NCBI GenBank assembly: GCA_036500345.1
Contig: DASYCE010000017.1
Coordinates: forward strand, 74,071 to 138,070
Direction of reading: 5' to 3'
DNA length: 64,000 nucleotides
From: Gemmatimonadales bacterium
GTDB lineage: Bacteria > Gemmatimonadota > Gemmatimonadetes > Gemmatimonadales > GWC2-71-9
The position numbers were made by a program, and so were the translations under genes. Below the pieces are notes generated by a model. That model was not told where the DNA came from. It made no database searches and saw nothing but the letters and a program-made list of their open reading frames with translations. Positions 26,223 through 35,237 of the stretch are shown here, piece after piece. The stretch's first letter is position 1. Each line of letters opens with the position of its first letter.

Positions 26223-26479
26223 GTGAATCAGTTTTGACCACTTGCCCGCAATTCAGGCGATCGAAAGGAGAGGCAAAGGGTATGCCGCGGCTTCGTCCTG
26301 GTCTCTTGATGAGATCAACTGTCGAGAAAGTATTGACGTTTTGGTGCAAAGTGCTACGAAAAAGTCTCTATTCGAGAGCGTAATTGCAGATCAACTGCAA
26401 CGCTGCAGCAACCATTTGATGGACGACGGCAACAAAGTGTGGCGGCTCGGCATCGTTTGTGCCCATCAGGTTACATACC
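26223..26479. other. Low-GC divergent intergenic region
   Basis: Between the riboswitch-like leader and the ABC substrate-binding gene there is no convincing gene. The stretch near 26300-26420 is visibly poorer in G+C than all its surroundings. It holds a direct repeat AGATCAACTG (26312-26321 and 26388-26397), an inverted repeat TTGCAG-ATCAA-CTGCAA (26384-26400), and a TTGACG at 26333. A frame of about 110 codons that crosses it continues into the ABC gene in another phase and has no family features. Confidence 0.5.
26333..26360 (+). promoter_or_regulatory. Weak candidate promoter for the ABC transporter operon
   Basis: TTGACG (26333-26338) is followed after 16 bp by TACGAA (26355-26360). 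The -35 is good and the -10 poor. It lies between the two AGATCAACTG repeats, which might bind a regulator. Confidence 0.3.
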
Positions 26480-28153
26480 ATGCCCAATCGTCGCTACCCG
26501 ATCTGTTGGTCTGCAAGACTGTCGATGATTTGCACAGTTGTCGTCTCGTCATGCGCGCCGCACGCCCGCGAAACGTGTAGCGGAGACTACTGCGGGACCC
26601 TGGTCATCGCGGCACCGGGAGAGCCGACGACTCTCCTTCCGGTCATGACTGATGAGGCGCTAGACCGCGACATTTTTGATCAACTCTTTCTCAAATTGGC
26701 GGAGATCGGACCCGACGGTAATACGGTCAGTGACCACGGCTTTCAACCAGCTCTCGCTGCACGGTGGGAATGGCTGACTCCCGTCACGATCGCGTTCCAC
26801 CTCGATCCCCGCGCTCACTGGACTGACGGCCCTCGCGTCTCTGCGGCGGACGTCGCCTTCACCTTTGCGGGCTACGCTGACAGTGCGGTCGACTCGCCGT
26901 ATCGCGAAGGTCTCTCGCACATTCGTTCGGTCCAGGCCCGCGACTCGGCGACGGCGGTCTTCACCTTCGACCATCCGTATCCCGAGATGTTTTTCGACGC
27001 CGTCTACCAGATGCGGATCCTGCCGAAGCACGTCCTCGATTCGATCCCGCGAGCGAACTGGCGTTCAACCTGGTTCGGCCGCGCACCAATTGGCGACGGA
27101 CCGTATCGGCTGGCGCACTGGACTACGGGGCAGAGCGTTGAACTCGTCGCGGACTCCACCTTCTATCTCGGCCGGCCGCATCTGCGCCGGCTGATCTGGC
27201 GCTTCACTCCCGATCTCTCCGTCGCCGTCACCCAGGTCGTCGCCGGTGACGCTGATGCGATTCAGGTCCTCGCCACGCCCGACAACATCGCTCGCGCAGA
27301 GGCGGCGAACCAGTTGAAGCTGTACCCGTATCCGGGGTCGGTCTACTCGCTGATGACGTTCAACCTTCGAGCCAACGGCGATCGGACGCGACCGCACCCG
27401 ATTCTTGGCGATCCGGTCGTCCGGCGCGCGCTGGTTCTTGCCACCGACCGGACCCGGATGGCCGAGAACATCTTCCGCGGCCACGCGCGAGTGCCGCCAG
27501 GGCCGCTGTCGGAGATGTGGAAGGACCTCTGGTTCGACGATCTCCCGGTCCCTCCCTTCGACACGGCGCAGGCGGACCGCATGCTCGAGAGTCGGGGATG
27601 GATCACCGGACCAGACGGGATCCGAGTCCGCAATGGCACCCGCCTCGCGATCCACCTCGCCGTGCCGAGTTCGAGCGGGATGCGGAAGGCATACGCGCAG
27701 TTGATCCAGGAGGAGTTGAGCGTCGTGGGAGTCGACGTCGCGATCGACCAGATGGAGGCCGCGACGATGCAGGATCGGGAACGATCGGGTCACTTCGACG
27801 CGGCGATCGAATCGTGGAACACTGATCCGAGCCCGACCTCCAACCTCGCCGATGCGTGGGTGACCGGCGGTCCCGGCAACTTCGGCGGTTACAGCAATCC
27901 CGCATTCGATCGTGCGGTGGCGCGGGCGCGCGCGGCGATGTCGCCCGATAGTTCCCGCGCCGCCTGGCACGATGCGCTGACGCTGCTGGCGACGGATGCG
28001 CCGGCCGTGATGTTGGCGGCGCTCGACAACGTCGCCGCGGTGGATGGCCGCGTCACCAACGTCTCGCTGCGGCCCGACTACTGGGGCGGCGACCTGCGCC
28101 ACTGGGAGATCCCGCCCGCTCGCCTCACAGCCCGCGATCGCGCGGAGCAGTGA
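26480..28153 (+). CDS. ABC transporter substrate-binding lipoprotein, peptide/nickel type (family 5)
   Basis: A protein of about 557 residues with a signal peptide and lipobox-like VSSC, so probably lipid-anchored in the periplasm. Family 5 features are clear: GEPTTLLPVMTDEALDRDIFDQLF near 45, HLDPRAHWTDGPRVSAADVAFTF near 110, GDGPYRLAHW near 200 and the C-terminal segment with FGGYSNPAFDRAVARARA. The ATG at 26480 is chosen since it gives a compact signal sequence; a GTG 21 bp earlier is possible. The stop overlaps the first permease start (TGATG). Ligand is unknown: peptide, opine or nickel. Confidence 0.88.
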   Translation: MPNRRYPICWSARLSMICTVVVSSCAPHARETCSGDYCGTLVIAAPGEPTTLLPVMTDEALDRDIFDQLFLKLAEIGPDGNTVSDHGFQPALAARWEWLTPVTIAFHLDPRAHWTDGPRVSAADVAFTFAGYADSAVDSPYREGLSHIRSVQARDSATAVFTFDHPYPEMFFDAVYQMRILPKHVLDSIPRANWRSTWFGRAPIGDGPYRLAHWTTGQSVELVADSTFYLGRPHLRRLIWRFTPDLSVAVTQVVAGDADAIQVLATPDNIARAEAANQLKLYPYPGSVYSLMTFNLRANGDRTRPHPILGDPVVRRALVLATDRTRMAENIFRGHARVPPGPLSEMWKDLWFDDLPVPPFDTAQADRMLESRGWITGPDGIRVRNGTRLAIHLAVPSSSGMRKAYAQLIQEELSVVGVDVAIDQMEAATMQDRERSGHFDAAIESWNTDPSPTSNLADAWVTGGPGNFGGYSNPAFDRAVARARAAMSPDSSRAAWHDALTLLATDAPAVMLAALDNVAAVDGRVTNVSLRPDYWGGDLRHWEIPPARLTARDRAEQ

Positions 28154-29130
28154 TGCCGCACTGGCTGGCGCGGCGGATCGTCTCGGCCGCGGCCACGCTG
28201 CTTGCCGTGCTGACGCTGGTCTTCACCGCGGTCCATCTCGCGCCGGGCACCCCGTTCATGCCGCGGGGCGATCGCCCCCCGCTCGATGCAGCGGCGGTGG
28301 CGCGCTTGCAGGCTCGCTTCGGACTCGATCAGCCGATCCCGGTGCAATACGGTCGGTATCTCGCCGCGCTGGCGCACGGTGAACTTGGCGAATCGTTCAG
28401 CGCCAGACGGCCGGTTGCGGCGATGCTCGTTGACGCCATTCCCAACACGCTGCTCCTCGCCGGCGCGGCACTGGCGATCGAATTCATCCTCGGTCTTGTC
28501 CTCAGTGTCTATCAGGGGACCCACGCCGGCTCGGCGCGCGATCGTGCGTTGACGCAGGTGACGCTCCTGTTCTATTCGATGCCGACCTTCTGGCTCGGCC
28601 TCGTCCTCCTCCTCGTCTTTGGCGAGCGGCTGCACTGGCTGCCGGTGGGCGGCATCGTCGACCCCGCGATGCACGCGTCGTTCGGCGCCGTCGGCCGAAT
28701 CGTCGATCGGCTCCGGCATCTCCTCCTGCCGGCACTGACGCTCGGCCTGATCGGTGCGGCAGCGACCGCGCGCTTCGAGCGACCCGCCGTGATCGCCGCG
28801 ACGCGAGCGGAGTTTGTCCAAAGTGCGCGAGCCCAGGGCGTCCGGCCTCACCGAATCCTCTGGGCCCATGTGATCCGCAATGCATTGCTTCCGTACATCA
28901 CGCTCGCGGGATTGGCATTCCCGGTGCTGCTCACCGGCGCCGTTGTCGTTGAATCGGTCTTCGCGTGGCCGGGGATGGGAAAGCTTGCTGCCGACGCGAT
29001 CGCGACCCGTGACTATCCGGTGGTCATGGCGGCGACACTGCTCGCCACCGTGATGGTCGTTGTCGGCAACCTCATGGCGGATTGCTGCTACGCTGTCGCC
29101 GATCCGCGAATCCGCGACGCGACCGCATGA
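28153..29130 (+). CDS. ABC transporter permease, DppB/OppB type
   Basis: A 325-residue inner-membrane protein with six helices. N-terminal FTAVHLAPGTPF, then FGLDQPIPVQYGRYL are standard DppB landmarks, and the coupling (EAA-like) loop is near residue 218, TRAEFVQSARAQGVRP. It is the first of two permeases that form the channel with the binding protein upstream. Start ATG overlaps the previous stop in TGATG, and its own stop overlaps the next ATG (ATGA). No ATPase gene is present in the cluster. Confidence 0.93.
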   Translation: MPHWLARRIVSAAATLLAVLTLVFTAVHLAPGTPFMPRGDRPPLDAAAVARLQARFGLDQPIPVQYGRYLAALAHGELGESFSARRPVAAMLVDAIPNTLLLAGAALAIEFILGLVLSVYQGTHAGSARDRALTQVTLLFYSMPTFWLGLVLLLVFGERLHWLPVGGIVDPAMHASFGAVGRIVDRLRHLLLPALTLGLIGAAATARFERPAVIAATRAEFVQSARAQGVRPHRILWAHVIRNALLPYITLAGLAFPVLLTGAVVVESVFAWPGMGKLAADAIATRDYPVVMAATLLATVMVVVGNLMADCCYAVADPRIRDATA

Positions 29131-30062
29131 CGCTTGCGCACTGGGTCGCGCTCGCCGTGGTCCTGCTTTTCGCGACGGGTGTCGTCGAACGCTGCCGCCG
29201 CCGCGGGAACGCAGCGGTACGGCACTGCCTCTCGGACGCGATGACGCGGGTCGCGGTGCGTTGGCTGGTGATCCTCGCGGTCGCGGCGATCGTGGCGCCG
29301 TGGCTGGCGCCGTTTCGACCCTCGCGGCAACTCGATATTGTCGCGCTGGTCAATCAGGCGCCGTCATGGACGCATCCATTCGGTACCGATTCCTATTCGC
29401 GAGACGTGTACAGCCGGATGCTCTACGGCGCCCGGGTATCGCTTGGAGTCGGCGTCTTCGCGATGGTAGTCGCGGTGATCGCCGGCGGGACCATTGGCGT
29501 GGTGGCCGGCTACTTCCGGCGCGGCATCGACGGTGTCCTGATGCGGCTCGTCGATGTCGGGCTCGCCGTCCCGCGGATCTTTCTGGTGCTGGTCGTCACG
29601 GCGCTGTGGAGCGGCCTGGCGCTCGGGCCGCTGGTGCTGCTGCTCGGACTGACCGGCTGGTTCGCGACCTCTCGCCTGGTGCGATCCGAGGTCCTTGCCC
29701 TGCGCGACGCGCCGTTCGTGGAGGCGTCGCGCGCCGCGGGGGCGTCGCCGCTCCGGGTGATGTTGCGCGACGTCACCCCCAACGCTGCCGCGCCGATGAT
29801 CGTCTCGGCAGCGCTGGGGATCGGCAACGTGATGCTGCTCGAAGCGGCCCTGTCGTTCCTTGGCGTCGGCGTGCAGCCGCCCGCCGCGAGCTGGGGCAAC
29901 CTGATCGCCGACGGACGCGATCAGCTCATGATCGCACCGTGGACTACCCTCATTCCCGGAATCGCCGTGGCGTTGTCGGTCATGGCCTTCAACACGGTCG
30001 GCGATGCGCTGGAGCAGGCGCTCGACCCGCGGCGGAGTGATCCCTCCGGATCGATCGGCTAG
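29127..30062 (+). CDS. ABC transporter permease, DppC/OppC type
   Basis: A 311-residue inner-membrane protein. THPFGTDSYSRDVYSRMLYGARVSL near 88 and the coupling loop RDAPFVEASRAAGASPLRVMLRDVTPN near 190 are DppC signatures. It has an extra hydrophobic segment at the very N-terminus (LAHWVALAVVLLFATGVV) ahead of the normal first helix, so the N-terminus may lie outside the usual place. ATG overlaps the DppB stop by 4 bp. The 3' end overlaps the convergent NTF2-like gene by 4 bp, so the operon ends here without DppD or DppF. Confidence 0.92.
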   Translation: MTLAHWVALAVVLLFATGVVERCRRRGNAAVRHCLSDAMTRVAVRWLVILAVAAIVAPWLAPFRPSRQLDIVALVNQAPSWTHPFGTDSYSRDVYSRMLYGARVSLGVGVFAMVVAVIAGGTIGVVAGYFRRGIDGVLMRLVDVGLAVPRIFLVLVVTALWSGLALGPLVLLLGLTGWFATSRLVRSEVLALRDAPFVEASRAAGASPLRVMLRDVTPNAAAPMIVSAALGIGNVMLLEAALSFLGVGVQPPAASWGNLIADGRDQLMIAPWTTLIPGIAVALSVMAFNTVGDALEQALDPRRSDPSGSIG

Positions 30063-30523
30063 CGGGTCGCTGCGGGAGCGGACCGGAGCTCCCAGAGCAC
30101 GTTGACGATCTTCCATTCTCCGTTCCACCGGGCCAGCTGCAGGAAGTCCACCCAGGTCGACGCGTCGACCCGCGCCACCGCCGCGCCGTTGTAGATGTCG
30201 AGGATGTGGAAGTCCTTCCGTTGTGCGGCCGCCGGGGTCGCTGATCCGCCACCCGCCCGGGTGTTGTTGATCAGCGTCATCGCGCTCATCTGATTGAGCA
30301 TGCTGTGGCCGGTTTTCGCGTCGGTCATGACCATCCGCTTGGCGAGTTCGGGGTGCAGCGCCCGCGCCATGCGGTCGGCATCGCCGCTATACCATCCTTC
30401 GATATAGTTCATCGCGGCCGCGTGGATGCCGGCGCTGTCGGTGGCGCTCTGGGCCATCACCGGCCGCGCGGTGACGACGGCAGTGCAGGCGATGGCAATG
30501 ATGGAAAGGCGAACGAGGTGCAT
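30059..30523 (-). CDS. Secreted NTF2-like protein (lumazine-binding-like family)
   Basis: A 154-residue protein with a signal peptide cut near residue 25 (RPVMAQS). The body is a cone-shaped NTF2 fold: helix with AAAMNYIEGWYSGDADRMARALHPEL near 35-60 and late strands STWVDFLQLARWNGEWKIVNVLW. This matches the small periplasmic group annotated as putative lumazine-binding or nuclear-transport-factor-2-like. The fold often binds small molecules or protects enzymes, but no activity can be assigned. It is convergent with the ABC permease and divergent from the LytS-type kinase. Confidence 0.85.
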   Translation of the reverse strand: MHLVRLSIIAIACTAVVTARPVMAQSATDSAGIHAAAMNYIEGWYSGDADRMARALHPELAKRMVMTDAKTGHSMLNQMSAMTLINNTRAGGGSATPAAAQRKDFHILDIYNGAAVARVDASTWVDFLQLARWNGEWKIVNVLWELRSAPAATR

Positions 30524-30641
30524 CGGGCATCCTGGAAGAGGTTGCCCCCACGATCACGAACGTGCCGGAGCCGAACAAGGCCGGAGGGACGAATGCAACG
30601 CGCCGCGGGACGAACCCGAGGAAACGAGGCGATCCGCGCCC

Positions 30642-30647
30642 TATATT
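30642..30647 (+). promoter_or_regulatory. -10 box of the LytS-type kinase gene (leaderless type)
   Basis: TATATT ends 8 nt before the ATG at 30656. A normal 6-8 nt spacing to the start site puts +1 on or beside the start codon, so the mRNA may have no leader. No Shine-Dalgarno sequence is seen between. Confidence 0.5.
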
Positions 30648-30655
30648 CTCGTCGC

Positions 30656-31771
30656 ATGAATGTTCCGATCGGTGAGGCGCGACCCGTCGCGACCGGCTGG
30701 CGAACCACGCGAGTGGTGCTCACCGTGCTGCTGATCTGGACCGCGCTCGCCGGCCTTTCGATCGTGCAGGCGGCGCTGACGATGCCGCCCGGTGCACCGG
30801 CGATGCCATGGGGACGCCTTGTCGTCCTGCGGCTGGCGGACTGGTACACCTGTGCGCTTTTCATCCCGGCATTCGTGTGGCTGAGCCGGCGCGTGCCGGT
30901 GACGGCGACGCGATGGGGCGGTGCAGTGGCGCTGCTCTTTGCCGCCAGCGCAGTCTTCGTGGTGCTCAAGTACCTGCTCTTCATGCCGATCGCGCAGTGG
31001 ATCGTCCCGGGCACGTCGACGTCGTTCGCGCATCTCCTCGCCGGCAATGCCCTGATCGAGTTGATCATCTTCTGGGCGGTGATCGCGGTGATCCAGGCGA
31101 CCGAGTTCAGGCGTCGCCTGCAGCAGCAGGAATACCAGCACATGGCGCTGCAGGCGCAGCTGACGGAGCGGCGGCTCGAAGCGCTTGGTGCGCAGCTGCA
31201 GCCGCATTTTCTCTTCAACGCGCTCAACGCCGTCGCCACGTTGATGCACCGCGACGTCGCCGCCGCCGATCGGATGATCATCCAGCTCGGCGACCTGCTG
31301 CGCGAATCGCTGCGCCGCGACAACGCCTGGGAAACCACCCTCGACGACGAGCTCACGCTGACCGCGCGTTACCTCGAGCTGATGCTGGCGCGTTTCAGCG
31401 ACCGGCTCACGATCGTGGTGGAGGCCGACGCCGAGGCGCGTCGCGGCCTGGTGCCCCGGCTGATCCTGCAGCCGCTGGTGGAAAACGCGCTCGAACACGG
31501 GATCGCGCACCGGCGCGGCGACGGCTCGGTGACGATCTCGGCAACTCGGCGTGGCGACGTACTCGAACTGACGGTGCGGGATGACGGCCCGGGCGCCGCG
31601 GGCGGTCCGACCAACGGCACCGGCGTCGGTCTGCGGAATACCAGGGCACGGCTCGAACAATTGTACGGGGCATCGCAGGCATTGACGCTCGAGCGCTCGG
31701 CCGATGGCACGATCGCCCGCGTTGTCCTGCCGTGGCACGATCAGCCTGTGCTGCTCCCCGGTGGGCGATGA
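30656..31771 (+). CDS. LytS/YehU-type sensor histidine kinase
   Basis: A 371-residue protein. Four hydrophobic segments fill residues 20-155, then a short coiled coil (RRRLQQQEYQHMALQAQLTERR), the histidine motif LQPHFLFNALNAV with H184, and a GHKL ATPase domain with LVENALEHG and GTGVGLRNTRARL. This is the His_kinase class that pairs with LytTR regulators, and such a gene follows with a 4-bp overlap. The short membrane-embedded sensor suggests it detects a signal in or near the membrane. ATG at 30656 is chosen because the upstream extension is a charged, unlikely sequence. Confidence 0.93.
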   Translation: MNVPIGEARPVATGWRTTRVVLTVLLIWTALAGLSIVQAALTMPPGAPAMPWGRLVVLRLADWYTCALFIPAFVWLSRRVPVTATRWGGAVALLFAASAVFVVLKYLLFMPIAQWIVPGTSTSFAHLLAGNALIELIIFWAVIAVIQATEFRRRLQQQEYQHMALQAQLTERRLEALGAQLQPHFLFNALNAVATLMHRDVAAADRMIIQLGDLLRESLRRDNAWETTLDDELTLTARYLELMLARFSDRLTIVVEADAEARRGLVPRLILQPLVENALEHGIAHRRGDGSVTISATRRGDVLELTVRDDGPGAAGGPTNGTGVGLRNTRARLEQLYGASQALTLERSADGTIARVVLPWHDQPVLLPGGR

Positions 31772-32511
31772 CGCTCCGTCTCGTGGTGGCTGACGATGAA
31801 CCGCTGGCGCGTGAGCGGATCCGGTCGCTTCTCGCCGCGCGGACCGATTGTGTCATCGTCGCTGAATGCCGGGACGGTGTGGAGGCGGCGCTGGCGATTG
31901 CGCAGCACGCCCCTGACGTGGTGCTGCTCGACATCAGGATGCCGGAACTCGACGGCTTCGACGTACTGGCGGCGCTCGAAGCAGAGGACCATCTCCCGGC
32001 GGTGATTTTCGTCACCGCGTTCGGTGATCATGCCGTGCGCGCGTTCGAGGTCGGTGCCGTGGACTACCTGATGAAACCGTTCGACGCCGACCGGCTTGGT
32101 CAGGCGATCGATCGTGCCGCGAGCCGCCACCTCGCGCTCTCCGACGTGCGCGCGATCCTCGCTGCGCTTCATCCTGATCGCCGGTATCCCGAACGATTCC
32201 TGGTGCGGGCGCCCGGACACATGTACTTCGTGCCGGCAGGCGATGTCGAATGGGTCGACGCTGCGTCGAACTATGTCCGCCTGCATGCGGGCGGCCGCCT
32301 GCACCTGGTGCGCGACACGATGACCGCCCTGGAATCCAGACTCCCGGCTGATCGTTTTGTCCGGATCCACCGGTCAGTGATCGTGCGCATCGATCGCATC
32401 GCCCGGATCGAGCCGACGGAGCGGGGAGAATATCGGCTGATCTTGCACGACGGGACGAAGCTGACCTCCAGCCAGACCTATTCTCCGAGAGTCCGCGCGC
32501 TCCTCCGGTGA
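31768..32511 (+). CDS. LytTR-family response regulator
   Basis: A 247-residue regulator. The receiver domain (about 1-120) has D9-D10, acceptor D55 (VVLLDIRMPELDG), the TAF switch motif and K in DYLMKPF. The C-terminal LytTR DNA-binding domain (about 145-247) contains VEWVDAASNYVRLHAGGRLHLVRDTM and FVRIHRSVIVRIDRI. ATG overlaps the kinase stop by 4 bp. LytTR proteins bind short repeated sites near promoters; no target gene is evident close by. Confidence 0.94.
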   Translation: MTLRLVVADDEPLARERIRSLLAARTDCVIVAECRDGVEAALAIAQHAPDVVLLDIRMPELDGFDVLAALEAEDHLPAVIFVTAFGDHAVRAFEVGAVDYLMKPFDADRLGQAIDRAASRHLALSDVRAILAALHPDRRYPERFLVRAPGHMYFVPAGDVEWVDAASNYVRLHAGGRLHLVRDTMTALESRLPADRFVRIHRSVIVRIDRIARIEPTERGEYRLILHDGTKLTSSQTYSPRVRALLR

Positions 32512-32523
32512 CAGGGTCGCAAC

Positions 32524-32577
32524 CGTTCGCGGAGCGCGTCGACGCGCCGAACGTGCCTCACCGCGGGAATGCCGCGG
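32524..32577. terminator. GC-rich hairpins in the convergent gap
   Basis: The 68-bp space between the LytTR gene and the first ADOP permease holds a palindrome GCGCGTCGACGCGC (32534-32547) flanked by CGTTCG/CGAACG arms, and a second hairpin CCGCGG-GAATG-CCGCGG (32561-32577). Neither has a T-run, so termination by these is likely but not certain. Confidence 0.4.
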
Positions 32578-32579
32578 AT

Positions 32580-35237
32580 TCATTCCCCCCGCAGCGACTC
32601 GATCGGATCGACAGCTGACGCCCGCCGCGCCGGCAGATAGCTCGCAACGATGCCGACGCCGATCAGGAGTGCCGACATCCCGGCAAACGTCGTCACGTCG
32701 ATCGCGGTCACGCCGAACAGCAATGAGCGGAGCGCCTGTGTCGAGAGCGCCGCGCCGAGCAGCCCGAGGACGATGCCGGCGCCGACCACGCGCGCCCCCT
32801 GCGCGACGACCATCCGCCTGACCTGCGCGGCGTCGGCACCGAGCGCCATGCGCACGCCGATCTCGCGGGTGCGTTGCGCCACCACGTAGGAGAGCACGCC
32901 GTACAGGCCGACAATGCCGAGGATCAACGCGAGCACGGCGGCGATCGCCAGCGTGAGCATCGTGAACGAGAGATCGACCATCGACCGCTGCGCGAGTCCC
33001 GCCATGGTATAGATGCGGTACATCGGCGCCTCGGGGGCGATGTCATGGACGATCGCGCGGACTTCCGGTGCGATCTTCTCCGCGCGCGTGGTCCGGATCA
33101 CGTACCCCGGCGACGATTCCGCCCAGCTGGTATCGGTGGGACCGACGATCGGGAAGTACACCACCGGATTCGGCCGCTGCCGGAAATCGTCCTGCATCAC
33201 GTCGGCGACCACGCCGATCACCGTGAACCAGGTGGTGTCGCCGCCCATCTGCAGTCGCCGTCCGATCGGATTGAGCCCCGGCCAGAGCGCTGTGGCGGCC
33301 GCCCGGCTCACCATCGCATTCCCGCGCCACGTCAGGCTCTCGTCGTCGGTGAACGATCGCCCCGAGAGCACCTTGATCTTCATTGTCTTGAAATAGTCGC
33401 CGGCGGTGAAGTTGTAATGAAGCTCGGCCGAAGCCTCCGCGCTGCGGTCGGAGCGGAATCGCGTTTCGTCGGTGTTCTCGTCAAGCGGAACGTTTTCGAT
33501 CAGACCGACCGATTGCACGCCGGGGAGCGCGCGCAGTCGATCCATGAAGGCGAGGTCGAACCGCGCGAAGGTGGGACCGTCCTTAAGCGACGGGCGGTCC
33601 GGCGCGATCTGGAAGGTGAAGGTGTCGTGGGTGTCGTATCCGGGATTGACGCGCCGCAACCGCTCGAAGCTCCGCAGCAGGAGCCCGGACCCGATCAGCA
33701 GCACGAGCGCCAGCGCCGTCTGCGCCACAACGAGGCCGTCACGCACCCACGGCCGCTGATGCGTCGATCCTCGTCCGCCCTGGCGCAGGCGCCGCAGGTC
33801 GGGCGCGGACCCGCGAATCGCCGGGATCAGTCCGCACGCAATTGCCGTGATGAAGGTGACTGCCACGACGAACCCGACCACCACCACGCCGAGTCCTGCA
33901 TCGCCGAGCCGGGGGACGTCGGCGGGAGCCGCGCGCACAAAGAGCGGTAGCGAGACTTTCGCAAGCGTGGCTGCAACGCCTCCCGCGACGATCGCGATCA
34001 CCACGGCCTCGGCCATCTGCATCCGGATCAACTGTCCACGGCGGGCGCCGATGGCACGACGGACAGCCAGCTCGCGCAGCCGCCCTTCGGCGCGCACGGT
34101 GAATAGATTCGCCACATTGGCACACGCGATCAGCAGCACGATTCCCACGGCACCAAAGAGGACCAGCAGCGGCGTCTCGATGCCGCCGACAAGTTGATCA
34201 CGCAAGGTGCGCACGACTGCCCGGTGCCGCGCGATGGTCCGGGCGTAGTTGGCGGATCCGCCGAAGCGCTGCGGGAGGCCTTGCGCCAAGGTGTTGAGTT
34301 CGTTCGTCAGCGCGGCGGTGGTGACGCCGGGCTTCATCCGCGCGACCATCCCCTCGCCGAAGTGTCCGGGGTCGACGTCGGCCAGTCCGGGCGCGCTTGA
34401 GATCCACAGCATCGTACCGTCGACGGGGAACCGGAAGTCCGGGCCCATCACGCCGATGATCGTGCGCATCCCTCCGCCGACTTCGTACGACCGGCCGATG
34501 ACGCTCCGATCGCCGCCGAACCACGACTGCCAGAGCGCGTACGAGATCACGAAGACCCGCGACTCATCGTCCGCGACCGGAAGCCGGCCGAGAATCGGTT
34601 TCACGCCGAGCGTGGAAAACAAGGTGTAGGTGGGCCACGACATGCGGACGCGCTCCACCCGGTCGCCGACGCGAAGTGAGTTCGTGAAGGAATTGTAGAG
34701 CGCGACATCCTGGAGGAGATGGGATCGTTCGCGATACTGGAGATAGAACTCGCGGCTGACGCCGAATTCGGCGGGCATCTCCGTTCCCGGCGCCGAGGCC
34801 GCGACATACACCAGGCGATCGGGGTGCGGGTACGGCAACGACCGCAACAGGACCGCGTCAACGACGCTGAACATCCCCGCGTTGACGCCGATGGCGAGCC
34901 CGAGCGTGGCGATCGCGACGACCGCAAACCCCGGCGACCGCCGGAGAGAACGCGCGGCATGGCGGAGGTCGCCGGTCCATTCGCTGAGCATGTGTTGCAC
35001 TCCTTCTCTCTCGGGATCGACGATGGCGTGCGCCGTGACTGTCGGGTTCCATCGCTCGGCAACGGACGTTCCGATCAGGTCACCAATGGCGGACATGGTG
35101 TAACGGGCGGTGGCGAACGGCCCGCGGCGCCGGGCGGCGTCGAAGTCGCGTTCGAGCTGGTCGATGATCTCCGCACCGAACTCCCGCCTGAACCAGGCGG
35201 GGAGGATCCGGCTGCACCAGCTCAGCACTCGTTTCAC
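32580..35237 (-). CDS. ADOP-type FtsX/MacB-like ABC permease (module 1)
   Basis: An 885-residue inner-membrane protein with the ADOP (acidobacterial duplicated orphan permease) build: a cytoplasmic N-terminal region (about 1-95), a first helix with RRSPGFAVVAIATLGLAIGVNAGMFSVVDAVLLR, a large periplasmic MacB_PCD domain, three FtsX helices, then a second copy of periplasmic domain plus helices ending in REIGVRMALGADAAQVRRMV. No ATPase is adjacent. The GTG start overlaps the padR stop by 4 bp (GTGA). Such pairs are typical of Acidobacteriota and Gemmatimonadota; the substrate is unknown. Confidence 0.93.
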   Translation of the reverse strand: MKRVLSWCSRILPAWFRREFGAEIIDQLERDFDAARRRGPFATARYTMSAIGDLIGTSVAERWNPTVTAHAIVDPEREGVQHMLSEWTGDLRHAARSLRRSPGFAVVAIATLGLAIGVNAGMFSVVDAVLLRSLPYPHPDRLVYVAASAPGTEMPAEFGVSREFYLQYRERSHLLQDVALYNSFTNSLRVGDRVERVRMSWPTYTLFSTLGVKPILGRLPVADDESRVFVISYALWQSWFGGDRSVIGRSYEVGGGMRTIIGVMGPDFRFPVDGTMLWISSAPGLADVDPGHFGEGMVARMKPGVTTAALTNELNTLAQGLPQRFGGSANYARTIARHRAVVRTLRDQLVGGIETPLLVLFGAVGIVLLIACANVANLFTVRAEGRLRELAVRRAIGARRGQLIRMQMAEAVVIAIVAGGVAATLAKVSLPLFVRAAPADVPRLGDAGLGVVVVGFVVAVTFITAIACGLIPAIRGSAPDLRRLRQGGRGSTHQRPWVRDGLVVAQTALALVLLIGSGLLLRSFERLRRVNPGYDTHDTFTFQIAPDRPSLKDGPTFARFDLAFMDRLRALPGVQSVGLIENVPLDENTDETRFRSDRSAEASAELHYNFTAGDYFKTMKIKVLSGRSFTDDESLTWRGNAMVSRAAATALWPGLNPIGRRLQMGGDTTWFTVIGVVADVMQDDFRQRPNPVVYFPIVGPTDTSWAESSPGYVIRTTRAEKIAPEVRAIVHDIAPEAPMYRIYTMAGLAQRSMVDLSFTMLTLAIAAVLALILGIVGLYGVLSYVVAQRTREIGVRMALGADAAQVRRMVVAQGARVVGAGIVLGLLGAALSTQALRSLLFGVTAIDVTTFAGMSALLIGVGIVASYLPARRASAVDPIESLRGE

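Noticed and set aside
26242-26580. 112-codon plus-strand frame before the ABC operon
   Set aside because: Low-GC start, no ribosome site, no domain pattern, and it runs into the ABC gene in another phase.
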